This document shows positions 1 through 8,099 of a DNA stretch of 44,787 nt, in pieces; positions within the stretch are counted from its first letter, which is position 1; the number at the start of each line of letters is the position of its first letter. The notes beneath the pieces are model-generated. The model saw only the letters and a list, made by a program, of their open reading frames with translations. It had not been told where the DNA came from and made no database searches. Position numbers and translations under genes: made by a program. This stretch comes from CAYZIB01 sp964478425 (GTDB taxonomy: Bacteria; Bacillota_I; Bacilli_A; Acholeplasmatales; WRBM01): assembly GCA_964478425.1 (NCBI GenBank), contig CAYZIB010000010.1:1-44787 (forward strand). The letters run 5' to 3'.

Positions 1-70
1 CTAATTTATCGACTTTTTCTTTAATTTCTTTTTTCCAATTTAAAGCTATTTTTTTTCCATCAATAATCAT
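1..70 (-). CDS. folD: Bifunctional methylenetetrahydrofolate dehydrogenase/cyclohydrolase FolD, 5' fragment
   Basis: Only the first 23 codons lie in the window; the gene runs off its left edge. The translation begins MIIDGKKIALNWKKEIKEKV, which matches the usual FolD N-terminus (an Ile-Leu/Ile-Asp-Gly-Lys start followed by a basic helix ending in KEKV). FolD interconverts 5,10-methylene-, methenyl- and 10-formyl-tetrahydrofolate in the cytoplasm. The ATG lies inside the last codons of the upstream aminotransferase (11-base overlap), so translation is probably coupled. The call rests on a short stretch, so the family is likely but not certain. Confidence 0.6.
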   Translation of the reverse strand, partial: MIIDGKKIALNWKKEIKEKVDKL

Positions 71-1295
71 TTAACAACTTCACACTTTCTACTAATTTAT
101 TTATTTCTTTTAATTTTAAACTACTAATACTTATTCTTATTCCATTTTTTAATGGTATAACATAAATATCTATTACTTTTAATTTTTCATATAATAAGTA
201 AGGATTTTTTGATTTGATTGTTATAAAAAAACCAGAATCAAACGGATAATATGAAATATTATTTTGATTTAATTTTTCTGTTAAAAAAACTGATCTTTTT
301 AACAATATATTTTTAGCTTTTTCTAATTCTATAACAAAACTTTTCTTTAATTTAGAATTATTTAAAATTTTACTTACTAAATTTAATCCTTCTTGATTAA
401 TAGAACTCCATTTACATCTTGAAGAATATTCATTAACTCGATTAAATTCATCTATTACATCTTTATCCTTATTAATACAAATACTTGCTCCTACTCTAAG
501 CCCATATAAAGAAAATGTTTTTGATGCGCTAAAAGATAATATAGTTAACGCATTTTTTGAATTATTATTTATGATATATTTTAAAAAATTTCTTGATTTA
601 AAAACATTTTCATTACAAAAATCAATATAAGCAATATCATATAAAATAATAAACGGAATATTTTTATTAGCTATTTCTTCTTGTAATTTAAAAATTTTTT
701 CTAATTCATCATTTGTTAAAGTATACCCAGTAGGGTTATGACATGGGTCATTTAATATAAAAAATACTTTATTTTGAGTTTTGGCATGCATTAAAGCTAA
801 ATTTTTAAATTCACAAAAATTAAATTTATTATCTTTTGTTAAACAAAAATTAGATATATTTATATCATATTCATAACACATATTACTATAAGGTTCCCAA
901 TATATATCAGGTAATATAATTGATTCACCTTTATTTAAATAATTAAAAATTGTATTATTAATTGCACCTGTTCCTCCAGGAGAAGGGACAAAACCAACAT
1001 TAAATTTTTTTATAATATAATCATAATTACTACCAAAAACCCAATTTAAAACTCCTGTTTTAAATTCATTAGTTCCTATTGTGTTTGAATATTCATATTT
1101 TTCATTGATTGTTAACTTATTTAATGCTTTTTTTACACTTTTATATTGATATAATTTTCCTTTTTCATTAAAAAGCATTCCGATTGTTGCATTTATTGTA
1201 TTTTTATTAATCTCTAACGATTTTTTCGCAGAAAAAGCAATATCTAATATATTATTTTCTAATTTTTTATTTTTGGATTTTTCATTAGCAAGCAT
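60..1295 (-). CDS. PLP-dependent class I/II aminotransferase
   Basis: A fold-type I PLP enzyme of about 411 residues, close to the usual length for aspartate/aromatic aminotransferases. Visible landmarks are PSPGGTGA (phosphate-side glycine turn, about 105-111), the Asn of CHNPTG (about 187), Asp220 of ILYDIAY and the Schiff-base lysine in SASKTFSLYGLR (about Lys259, followed by the phosphate-binding Arg). An Arg near the C-terminus (NGIRIS) would bind the substrate carboxylate. The amino donor cannot be told from sequence; tyrosine or aspartate aminotransferase are both possible. A TTG four codons upstream is in frame, but the ATG at 1295 sits about 7 bases after GGAG and is preferred. It has its own promoter and overlaps folD. 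Confidence 0.85.
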   Translation of the reverse strand: MLANEKSKNKKLENNILDIAFSAKKSLEINKNTINATIGMLFNEKGKLYQYKSVKKALNKLTINEKYEYSNTIGTNEFKTGVLNWVFGSNYDYIIKKFNVGFVPSPGGTGAINNTIFNYLNKGESIILPDIYWEPYSNMCYEYDINISNFCLTKDNKFNFCEFKNLALMHAKTQNKVFFILNDPCHNPTGYTLTNDELEKIFKLQEEIANKNIPFIILYDIAYIDFCNENVFKSRNFLKYIINNNSKNALTILSFSASKTFSLYGLRVGASICINKDKDVIDEFNRVNEYSSRCKWSSINQEGLNLVSKILNNSKLKKSFVIELEKAKNILLKRSVFLTEKLNQNNISYYPFDSGFFITIKSKNPYLLYEKLKVIDIYVIPLKNGIRISISSLKLKEINKLVESVKLLNDY

Positions 1296-1315
1296 ATATA
1301 TCTCCAATCTTGTAA

Positions 1316-1343
1316 ATTATATCACATATGCATATAATGTTAA
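1316..1343 (-). promoter_or_regulatory. Promoter of the aminotransferase-folD unit
   Basis: On the minus strand TTAACA (1338-1343), a 16-base spacer and an extended -10 TGATATAAT (hexamer 1316-1321) precede the start codon by about 20 bases, predicting a very short leader that still holds the GGAG. A second TGATATAAT lies at 1368-1376. Confidence 0.7.
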
Positions 1344-1388
1344 AGAATACGCATTATATTTTCTTTTATTATATCATTTTTTTATAAC

Positions 1389-1410
1389 AAAAAAAACCTA
1401 TAATATAGAT
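1389..1410 (-). terminator. Weak intrinsic terminator after the FAD oxidoreductase
   Basis: Directly after the stop codon the minus strand forms a 6-bp stem (1405-1410 with 1396-1401, one G-U pair) with a 3-base loop, followed by a run of about eight T. The stem is short and AT-rich, so read-through is plausible. Confidence 0.5.
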
Positions 1411-2646
1411 TTAATTTTCTCTATTTATAAGTTCTTTAATTTGGTTTTTATCATATTTTTTTAAATATAAATTTAAAAAATCATCAATTTTATTTTTTCC
1501 TATAAAAATTAATCCATCTAAAATATTATTGTTAAAATAATATTTAGCATAATTGTCATTATTTTGTACTTCCATATAGTCAAGTGTTTTATTTCCTAGA
1601 GAAAGAATAGATATATCATCTAATTTAGTCATTAGATATGTATTTTTTTCTTCATATTTTATTAAATCAGAGTTAAACATATTATTTACTAAAACTTTCA
1701 ACATTTCATCTATTTCAGATAGTGTTCCATATTTTGATAGAATATCACCAATTAAAAATATATCACGTTTATCATTACATAGGTATTTATAATTAAAATC
1801 AATATTTTCTATTATAAAATTATTTTTAACTATCCCTGTTGAAAAAATGATTTGATCAAATTTCATATTTAAATTATCATTATAAATAACATTTAACTCA
1901 TTTTTTATTTCGTTAATTTTTACATTTAATTTTATATTTATTCCTTTTTCTATTAGTTTTTTTAATAAATAATTAGATCCATAATCATCTAATGAATTTG
2001 GAATTAATCTGTTATTTGCTTCAAAAATATAAACATCCTTGTTATTATTTTTTAAAGAGATCGCTGTTTCTAATCCTAAAATTCCTCCGCCTATAATTAA
2101 AATTTTATCTTTATTAGTAGAATACTCAACTATTTTTTTTGCGTCAAGGATATTCCTTAAAGTAAAAATACCTTTTTGCATATTTCCTTTTATAGGAGGA
2201 ATAAAAGGGGTTGCTCCTGTTGCAACTATTAATTTATCATAAAATATTTTTTCGTTTTTTAATGTTTTTACATATCTTTCATGTTCATTAATAGAAATTG
2301 CATAATCATTAATTAATGTAACATTATTTTTTTTATAGTAATTTTCATCTTCTAAAATAATATTATTATCTAAACTAAATAATTTTTTTGATAACAATGG
2401 CTTTTGATATGGAAGAATAAATTCATCATATATTAGTTTAATTTTTATATTTTTTACATTGCTTAATTCGTTAATAACCTTATATGCCGCTATTCCTCCA
2501 CCTATAATTAATACAGTCAGTGAATCATTATTATTTATACTTGTATCTTCAATTAAACTATAATATTCTCTTCCAACTCCACATACAGGACAATTATCAT
2601 AAGTATCTTCAAAAACAGCTCCACAAATTAAGCATTTTACTTTCAT
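1411..2646 (-). CDS. NAD(P)/FAD-dependent oxidoreductase with N-terminal rubredoxin-like zinc/iron ribbon
   Basis: About 411 residues. The first 25 carry two CxxC pairs (C5/C8 and C19/C22, the second as CPVCG), the pattern of the small rubredoxin-like ribbons of rubrerythrin and related redox enzymes. The rest is a two-dinucleotide-fold flavoprotein: FAD-binding IIGGGIAAYK near 47-56, ATGAT before the interface, a second Rossmann IIGGGILGLE for NAD(P)H, and a later FAD-contact segment IFLIGD. It resembles NADH:rubredoxin and nitrite-reductase-type reductases and may detoxify oxygen or peroxide, but the acceptor is not shown. It starts 6 bases after the secreted nuclease gene, with AAGGA inside the end of that gene, so the two are probably co-translated. 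Confidence 0.85.
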   Translation of the reverse strand: MKVKCLICGAVFEDTYDNCPVCGVGREYYSLIEDTSINNNDSLTVLIIGGGIAAYKVINELSNVKNIKIKLIYDEFILPYQKPLLSKKLFSLDNNIILEDENYYKKNNVTLINDYAISINEHERYVKTLKNEKIFYDKLIVATGATPFIPPIKGNMQKGIFTLRNILDAKKIVEYSTNKDKILIIGGGILGLETAISLKNNNKDVYIFEANNRLIPNSLDDYGSNYLLKKLIEKGINIKLNVKINEIKNELNVIYNDNLNMKFDQIIFSTGIVKNNFIIENIDFNYKYLCNDKRDIFLIGDILSKYGTLSEIDEMLKVLVNNMFNSDLIKYEEKNTYLMTKLDDISILSLGNKTLDYMEVQNNDNYAKYYFNNNILDGLIFIGKNKIDDFLNLYLKKYDKNQIKELINREN

Positions 2647-2652
2647 TTTAAA

Positions 2653-5055
2653 TTAATATTCCTTTCTTCTTATAAAAAATCCAACTACAAGTAAATTTAA
2701 AAACAACGAAATACCAAAATTCATATTACAACCTGTTTGTTGATTACTTAAATTATTAATTTTATTATTGACTTCTAATAAATAATTATAATTTGTTATT
2801 TCATCTTTTTCAATATTATATTGTTTTCTTATTTGTTCGATATTAGTTATTTCCTTTTGAATATTAGATTTTGTATCTTTTGATATTCCGTTAGCTACAA
2901 CATAACCTTTTAAACTATCAATTAATTTATTAAGTTCAATTATAATATTTTCTTTTGTTGTTAAATTATTTAATTCTATTATTAAATTATCTAATTCTGT
3001 TATATTAATATTTTTATTATATAAAATATTATAATTATTAATTATATTTTTCAAATCATTTGCTTCTATTTTTAATGTATTATAATTATTAATATTTTTT
3101 TCTTTATTACATAAATTTGTTATTTCTTTTAAGAAAAATGTATTAAAAATATTATCTTTATCATTAAATAATTCATAATTAGTTATATCATTAACATTAC
3201 CACCAGATAAATTATATTCTAAAATTAATGAATCAATTTCTTTTATCACATTATATATTTTATCCAACCTATTTAAATTAATGCTTTCTAATAAAATATT
3301 TAAATCTTCTATTTTACTATTAATATTATTTAACAATTCGCTACCTTTATTTAAATTATTAAATTGTTCTCTTATATTAATTAATTTATTAACATCTACT
3401 AATTCTTTAATTTCTGAATTATTATCTAAATAAATTTCTGCTGCTAATATTAAACTATTAGAATATTCATTTACATCTTTAATATCATTTAATAAATCAT
3501 TAAAAATTAAAACTTCTTTTTTAGTTGTATTTTGGTTTTTTTGATAAATATTTATATTAGATAAACACATTCTTGGATTAGATCCTGTTAAAATAAACGA
3601 AAATCTAACATTTTCTAATTCTTGTTCTCCTTGCATATTTTTAAAATCTGTTCCTGTTTTTAATATACTATAAGTTTTTCCACTATCAAGTGAATATAAT
3701 ATATTAAAATTATTAATTGTACCATATTTAGTACCATCTGATACAAATTCAATTTTATAAACGTAATCAATATCAAAATTCATTTCTAATAATGCACCAT
3801 CATAAAAACCTAATTCTTGATATTTTAAATCAAGTTTAGATACACTTGCGTTATTAGCATTATATCCTAATCTAAATTCATTATCTTGTGTATATACACA
3901 GTTAGTATAAAAATCTTTACCATCAATAGTAAAATTTACTTCTTGTTTATAAGACCCGTTTACTATTTGATTATTTGTTAAATCGTATGACAAATATAAC
4001 GCATCTAGAGAATAGTTTTCATATTCTTTTAACTTATCAAATATATATCTTTTTGCCTTTAATGTATCTAAATTAGTAACTGATTTTAATTCTTCATCTG
4101 TTAATTTTTTAACACAATTTTCTGCTTTTTTAAGATTTTTTTCACTATTTAAAGTAACATTTCCAATATCATCAATTGCTTTTATAGTTTCTTCAACAGT
4201 TGTTTTATTAATTGTATTTTCTTCTAAAGCTCCGCTTCCTTCATACGATTCATCAAAAATCATATTAACAAATTCAGGATGATCGATAAATGGATTTCTA
4301 TTTCCTTGATAATCAGAATAAATTATATTATTTCTATTTATTTCATATTCTGATACTGGATCTTCTAAATTCCATTTTAATAAATCGCTTAATAAACCAA
4401 TTGTTGCTTCTTTTCCATTATTAACATAATCAACAACTTCTAAATCTGGAAAATTATAAGTAACACCATTAATTACTTCTGTTCCTTCATATCTTGTTGC
4501 CATATAAAAAATCATTCTAGCAACATCACCTTTAAATTCATCACTTGGTTCAAATGTTCCTGCACTTGAATTTATATAATTTCCTGGATAATTAGATATT
4601 TCAGTCCCACCTTCAGCAAAATTCAAATTTCCTCTTGTACTATTTAAATTTATGTAACACGGTCTTAAATGATGTAAATCTGTTCCAGGTCCTTTAGTTG
4701 TCCCAAAATCTCCATGACTTTTAGCCCATACATGTTCTTTATTAAAAGTTGTATTTTTTGAAACTGATCCAGTATAAACTAAAATTATATTATCTTCATT
4801 ATATGGATCTGCATCAGTAACTTTCATTATATCATTAATATTTGATCCATAACTAAACATTTTATGTCCTTTAATTATGTTATATAAACCTTCTTTTAAT
4901 TCATCTTTTTGTAATCCTCTAACAGATTCATAATATGAATCATCAACATTGCTTGTGATTGCTTTTATACTTTTATTGTTATTATTAAATAAAAATAAGG
5001 ATAAAACAAAATTAAATAATAAAAATAGACTTAAATATTTTTTTGTTTTTTTCAT
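2653..5055 (-). CDS. Secreted/surface-anchored endonuclease I family nuclease with long helical C-terminal region
   Basis: About 800 residues. An N-terminal basic-hydrophobic signal peptide (about 1-32) is followed by an endonuclease I (EndA/NucM) domain, recognisable from FNKEHVWAKS and the metal/catalytic stretch DLHHLRP...NSTRGNLNF. Residues about 350-510 look like a beta-rich accessory domain. From about 510 to 770 the protein is Asn/Lys/Glu/Leu-rich and predicted helical, with FIVAR-like spacing. It ends with Gly-Cys-Asn, a hydrophobic segment and RRKEY, a tail typical of membrane-retained or processed surface proteins. The likely role is extracellular DNA degradation for nucleotide supply or defence; that is inferred. 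Much longer than plain EndA (about 230 residues). Strong AGAGGTG ribosome site. Confidence 0.85.
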   Translation of the reverse strand: MKKTKKYLSLFLLFNFVLSLFLFNNNNKSIKAITSNVDDSYYESVRGLQKDELKEGLYNIIKGHKMFSYGSNINDIMKVTDADPYNEDNIILVYTGSVSKNTTFNKEHVWAKSHGDFGTTKGPGTDLHHLRPCYINLNSTRGNLNFAEGGTEISNYPGNYINSSAGTFEPSDEFKGDVARMIFYMATRYEGTEVINGVTYNFPDLEVVDYVNNGKEATIGLLSDLLKWNLEDPVSEYEINRNNIIYSDYQGNRNPFIDHPEFVNMIFDESYEGSGALEENTINKTTVEETIKAIDDIGNVTLNSEKNLKKAENCVKKLTDEELKSVTNLDTLKAKRYIFDKLKEYENYSLDALYLSYDLTNNQIVNGSYKQEVNFTIDGKDFYTNCVYTQDNEFRLGYNANNASVSKLDLKYQELGFYDGALLEMNFDIDYVYKIEFVSDGTKYGTINNFNILYSLDSGKTYSILKTGTDFKNMQGEQELENVRFSFILTGSNPRMCLSNINIYQKNQNTTKKEVLIFNDLLNDIKDVNEYSNSLILAAEIYLDNNSEIKELVDVNKLINIREQFNNLNKGSELLNNINSKIEDLNILLESINLNRLDKIYNVIKEIDSLILEYNLSGGNVNDITNYELFNDKDNIFNTFFLKEITNLCNKEKNINNYNTLKIEANDLKNIINNYNILYNKNINITELDNLIIELNNLTTKENIIIELNKLIDSLKGYVVANGISKDTKSNIQKEITNIEQIRKQYNIEKDEITNYNYLLEVNNKINNLSNQQTGCNMNFGISLFLNLLVVGFFIRRKEY

Positions 5056-5106
5056 TTTTTCACCTCTAACATTTGTATTATCTCATAAATAAATAAAATA
5101 ATCTAT

Positions 5107-5135
5107 AAAAAAAAGTTAAAACAATGTTTTAACTT
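5107..5135 (-). terminator. Intrinsic terminator of the clp-like/cdaA operon
   Basis: A perfect 10-bp inverted repeat (5113-5122 with 5126-5135) with a 3-base loop is followed on the minus strand by eight T. The stop codon of the 66-residue protein lies within the stem. Confidence 0.85.
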
Positions 5136-5334
5136 ATAAACTTTTAAAAAATTCTATAAATATATCAAATTTATTTAATATAACAAACAATAAAAAAGTC
5201 ATAATAAATGCTAATAAATATATACAAAATTTATTTTTTTCAAAAAAATCTGAAATATATAATGATAATTTTTTATTTCCTATAACTTTAATAGGGTCAA
5301 TAAATAATCTTAAAAATTCTTTTAAAAAATTCAT
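5134..5334 (-). CDS. Small single-pass membrane protein downstream of cdaA
   Basis: Unrecognised 66-residue protein. An amphipathic basic N-terminal half (FLRLFIDPIKVIGNKK) is followed by one clear membrane span around residues 36-58 (ending LFVILNKFDIF). It starts 4 bases after the cdaA stop with no good ribosome site of its own, so it is probably translated by coupling, and it ends inside the operon's terminator. Position makes it a real gene rather than a chance reading frame. In other Bacillota cdaA is followed by the membrane regulator cdaR; this protein occupies that place but shares no visible YbbR-repeat features. Confidence 0.6.
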   Translation of the reverse strand: MNFLKEFLRLFIDPIKVIGNKKLSLYISDFFEKNKFCIYLLAFIMTFLLFVILNKFDIFIEFFKSL

Positions 5335-5338
5335 ATAA

Positions 5339-6094
5339 TCACGCCATTTCCAAATAACTTAATAATTTTTCTCTATCTGAAATCAATACTTTTACCCCAC
5401 CTAATGCAATACTAATTTGACCTGTTTGTTCTGATACAATTATAGTTAAAGAATCTGATACTTCACTTATACCAACACCAGCTCTATGCCTTGATCCCAT
5501 TGTCTTATCAAATTGATCATTATCAGTTAAAACAAAATAAGCTGCAGCACATCTTATTTTATTTCCACTTATAATAACAGCTCCATCATGTAAAGGAGTT
5601 AATGGTGTAAAGATATTTATTAAAACTTCTTTTGATATATCACAATTCATTTGAATCGCTTTTTCTGCATATTGATCTAATGATGTATGTTTTTCAATTG
5701 TGATTAAAGCTCCTATTTTTCTTTGAGATAAATATTCACAAGCATCAGCGATTAATTCTTTAGAACTTCTAGTGATTGTTTGTTCTGATTTTTTATTTTC
5801 TTTTCTCCAATATCTTTCAAGAATTTTCATTAATTCTGGAGTAGTTAATATAAATAAAATAATAATTCCATATTCTTTTAAATATAAAACTATGTTTTTT
5901 GTAACAGGTAAATTAAGTTTTAAAACAAAATAACCTATAAGAACTAAACATAAACTCACAAAAGAAATTACAACTAACTTTTTATTTGTTAAAACTATTT
6001 TTAAAACAAAAACTAATAATAAAAATACTAAATAAAAATCAAGTATTGTTTTCCATGTTGTTTCTTTAGATAAAAATTCTATAATTTTTTGCAT
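5339..6094 (-). CDS. cdaA: Diadenylate cyclase CdaA (c-di-AMP synthase)
   Basis: Makes cyclic di-AMP from two ATP at the membrane; c-di-AMP controls potassium and osmolyte uptake and wall homeostasis in Bacillota. The N-terminal 90 residues hold three hydrophobic spans, followed by a linker and the DAC (DisA_N) domain with its hallmark motifs: LHDGAVII (DGA) and GSRHRAGVG (RHR), then SEQTGQIS. About 251 residues, near the normal length of around 270. A TTG 24 bases upstream is in frame, but the ATG at 6094 follows GGTGG at correct spacing. It follows the ClpC-like gene by 37 bases. The family usually pairs with cdaR and glmM; neither follows here. Confidence 0.95.
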   Translation of the reverse strand: MQKIIEFLSKETTWKTILDFYLVFLLLVFVLKIVLTNKKLVVISFVSLCLVLIGYFVLKLNLPVTKNIVLYLKEYGIIILFILTTPELMKILERYWRKENKKSEQTITRSSKELIADACEYLSQRKIGALITIEKHTSLDQYAEKAIQMNCDISKEVLINIFTPLTPLHDGAVIISGNKIRCAAAYFVLTDNDQFDKTMGSRHRAGVGISEVSDSLTIIVSEQTGQISIALGGVKVLISDREKLLSYLEMA

Positions 6095-6131
6095 ATAACC
6101 ACCATTAATATTATACAACTAATTATTTTTT

Positions 6132-8021
6132 TTATCTACTTTTATTTTTTATTGTTTCATATAATAATTCAAAGAAATCATCATCTTTTATTTGTTCTTC
6201 TATATTTATTCCTTTAGATAATAAAACATTTAAAAATTCTTTTTGATAATTTATATTATTTGGTTTTATATTAAGTGTTATTGTTTCATCAATTATATTT
6301 ATTTCATTTATTTCATTATTAAATCCTAATTTATTTTTTTCTTCTATGTTTGTTAATATATATATAATATTTTTTGTATTTATTTCTTTTCCTTTTCCAC
6401 TTACAAATTTTCCATTTTTTATTAATTCAATAAAAAAACTTTGAATTTTATAATTAGCTTTTTTAAAATTTTTTAAAACTAATAAGGTATTTGGATAATT
6501 TTCTAAATGATTTGATAATATTCCTCCAGAATCAAATCCTATATATCCAGGAGGAGAACCTATTAAAGTTTCTATTGTATGAGATTCAATATAGTTATTT
6601 AAATCTATTTCTAATACTTCTTCATTATACAAATCAAAAACATTTATTATTTCATTTTTTAAGTTTTCTAACCCTTCTAAATTTCCTTTAAAATTTATGC
6701 TTAAAATTCTGTTTTTAGGATATATTTTAAAATATTTATAACAATAATATTTTTTATATATTGGATTTTTTATTTGTTTAAATGAAATTAAATTATTTTT
6801 TTCTCCATTTATTTTAAATATTGTTTCATCTATATCATTATATTCAATATATTTTTTCCCAGCAATTTTATTTTTTGACATAGTTTCATCTAATACATCT
6901 ATTGCTTTATCTGGAAAAACATTAAATTCAATTTTTCTTTTACACTCATTTACTAAATAATCTATCATTTCATTATTAATTTTAACTCCATGATATTCTT
7001 CATAAAAATTTTTAACCCCATATATAATTTTTTTTGTTTCTTCTTTTGTTGGTTCACTAACAAACATAGTTTGAAATCTTCTTTTTAAAGCTTTATCTTG
7101 GTCAATAAATTTTTTATATTCATCAAAAGTTGTTGCCCCTATTAATTTTATATTTCCTCTTGCTAGGGCTGGTTTTAAAATATTTGCCGCATCAAGTGAA
7201 CCTTCCGATGATCCTGAACCTATTATATTATGAATTTCATCAATAAATAAAATATAATTAGGATTATCTTCAACTAATTTTATAATATCTATTAATCTTT
7301 CTTCAAAATCTCCTCTATATTTAGATCCTGCAAGCAAAACCCCTAATTCTAAGCTTAATATTTCATATTTTTTATTTTGTTTTAAAAAGTAATCTGCTAA
7401 TCCTTCAACAATAGAAGTTTTACCTACTCCAGCTTTCCCTATTAATAACGGATTATTTTTGGTTTTTTTATTTAAAATTATTTCAAGGTCATTGATATAA
7501 TTTCCGATTTTAATATATGGATTTAATTTTTTTTGAGTTATTAATTTAGTTATATTTTTTACATATTTATTGTTTTTTTCTTCTTCTTTTCTATTATCAA
7601 AATCAATTATTTCTTTTAATTCATTTAATATATCATCTAAATCAATATTTAATTCATAAATAATTTTTTGTGATAGCGATTCTGTTTTAATCATTGTGTA
7701 AAATAAAATATCATCAGTTATTTTTTCATTATTTGTTTTTTCTTTTATAATTTTTGCTTCTACAAATACATTTATTAATTCATTAGAAAATAATGTTTCG
7801 TTTTCTTTTTTTCTAAATATAATTAGATTATTTATTATATTATAGATTTCAGTTAATGTAACATCATATTCATTTAATAAAAAAAAACAAATAGAATTTT
7901 CATGTTTAAACATATTAATTAATAAATAATCACTTGTAAGACATGGATAATTTAATTTTTTTATTTCTTTTAATGATTCATTTATTATATCATTTAATTC
8001 TTTAGAAAAATTTTTTAGCAT
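6132..8021 (-). CDS. ClpC-like Hsp100 AAA+ protein with degenerate D2 module
   Basis: 629 residues against about 810 for ClpC. Residues 1-140 resemble two Clp N-terminal repeats. D1 is complete: Walker A GKAGVGKT (195-202), pore loop AGSKYRGDFEERL (231-243), Walker B LFIDEIH (258-264), sensor GATT and arginine finger LKRRF. The long coiled-coil middle domain is not visible. D2 is eroded: its P-loop is gone, the Walker B region reads LLVLKNFKK (acids lost), but the pore-loop-like segment GSPPGYIGFD (488-497) and an LGF tripeptide (565-567), at the place of the ClpP-docking loop of ClpC, remain; the D2 arginine finger and small domain are missing. It is probably an unfoldase or regulator powered only by D1. 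First gene of the unit with cdaA. Confidence 0.85.
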   Translation of the reverse strand: MLKNFSKELNDIINESLKEIKKLNYPCLTSDYLLINMFKHENSICFFLLNEYDVTLTEIYNIINNLIIFRKKENETLFSNELINVFVEAKIIKEKTNNEKITDDILFYTMIKTESLSQKIIYELNIDLDDILNELKEIIDFDNRKEEEKNNKYVKNITKLITQKKLNPYIKIGNYINDLEIILNKKTKNNPLLIGKAGVGKTSIVEGLADYFLKQNKKYEILSLELGVLLAGSKYRGDFEERLIDIIKLVEDNPNYILFIDEIHNIIGSGSSEGSLDAANILKPALARGNIKLIGATTFDEYKKFIDQDKALKRRFQTMFVSEPTKEETKKIIYGVKNFYEEYHGVKINNEMIDYLVNECKRKIEFNVFPDKAIDVLDETMSKNKIAGKKYIEYNDIDETIFKINGEKNNLISFKQIKNPIYKKYYCYKYFKIYPKNRILSINFKGNLEGLENLKNEIINVFDLYNEEVLEIDLNNYIESHTIETLIGSPPGYIGFDSGGILSNHLENYPNTLLVLKNFKKANYKIQSFFIELIKNGKFVSGKGKEINTKNIIYILTNIEEKNKLGFNNEINEINIIDETITLNIKPNNINYQKEFLNVLLSKGINIEEQIKDDDFFELLYETIKNKSR

Positions 8022-8071
8022 TTATTTCACCCTATAAATTATATGAATAAATATTTTTTTTAATACTATTA

Positions 8072-8080
8072 TGATATAAT
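8072..8080 (+). promoter_or_regulatory. Extended -10 promoter of hflX
   Basis: TGATATAAT (hexamer 8075-8080) lies 20 bases before the hflX ATG; no convincing -35 is seen. On the opposite strand a TATAAT at 8038-8043 could serve the divergent ClpC-like gene. Confidence 0.65.
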
Positions 8081-8099
8081 ACAAGTTGTGAGGTATAAA

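Noticed and set aside
1273..1464. Plus-strand frame of 63 codons between the aminotransferase and the oxidoreductase
   Set aside because: Runs through the minus-strand promoter and terminator; low complexity and no ribosome site.
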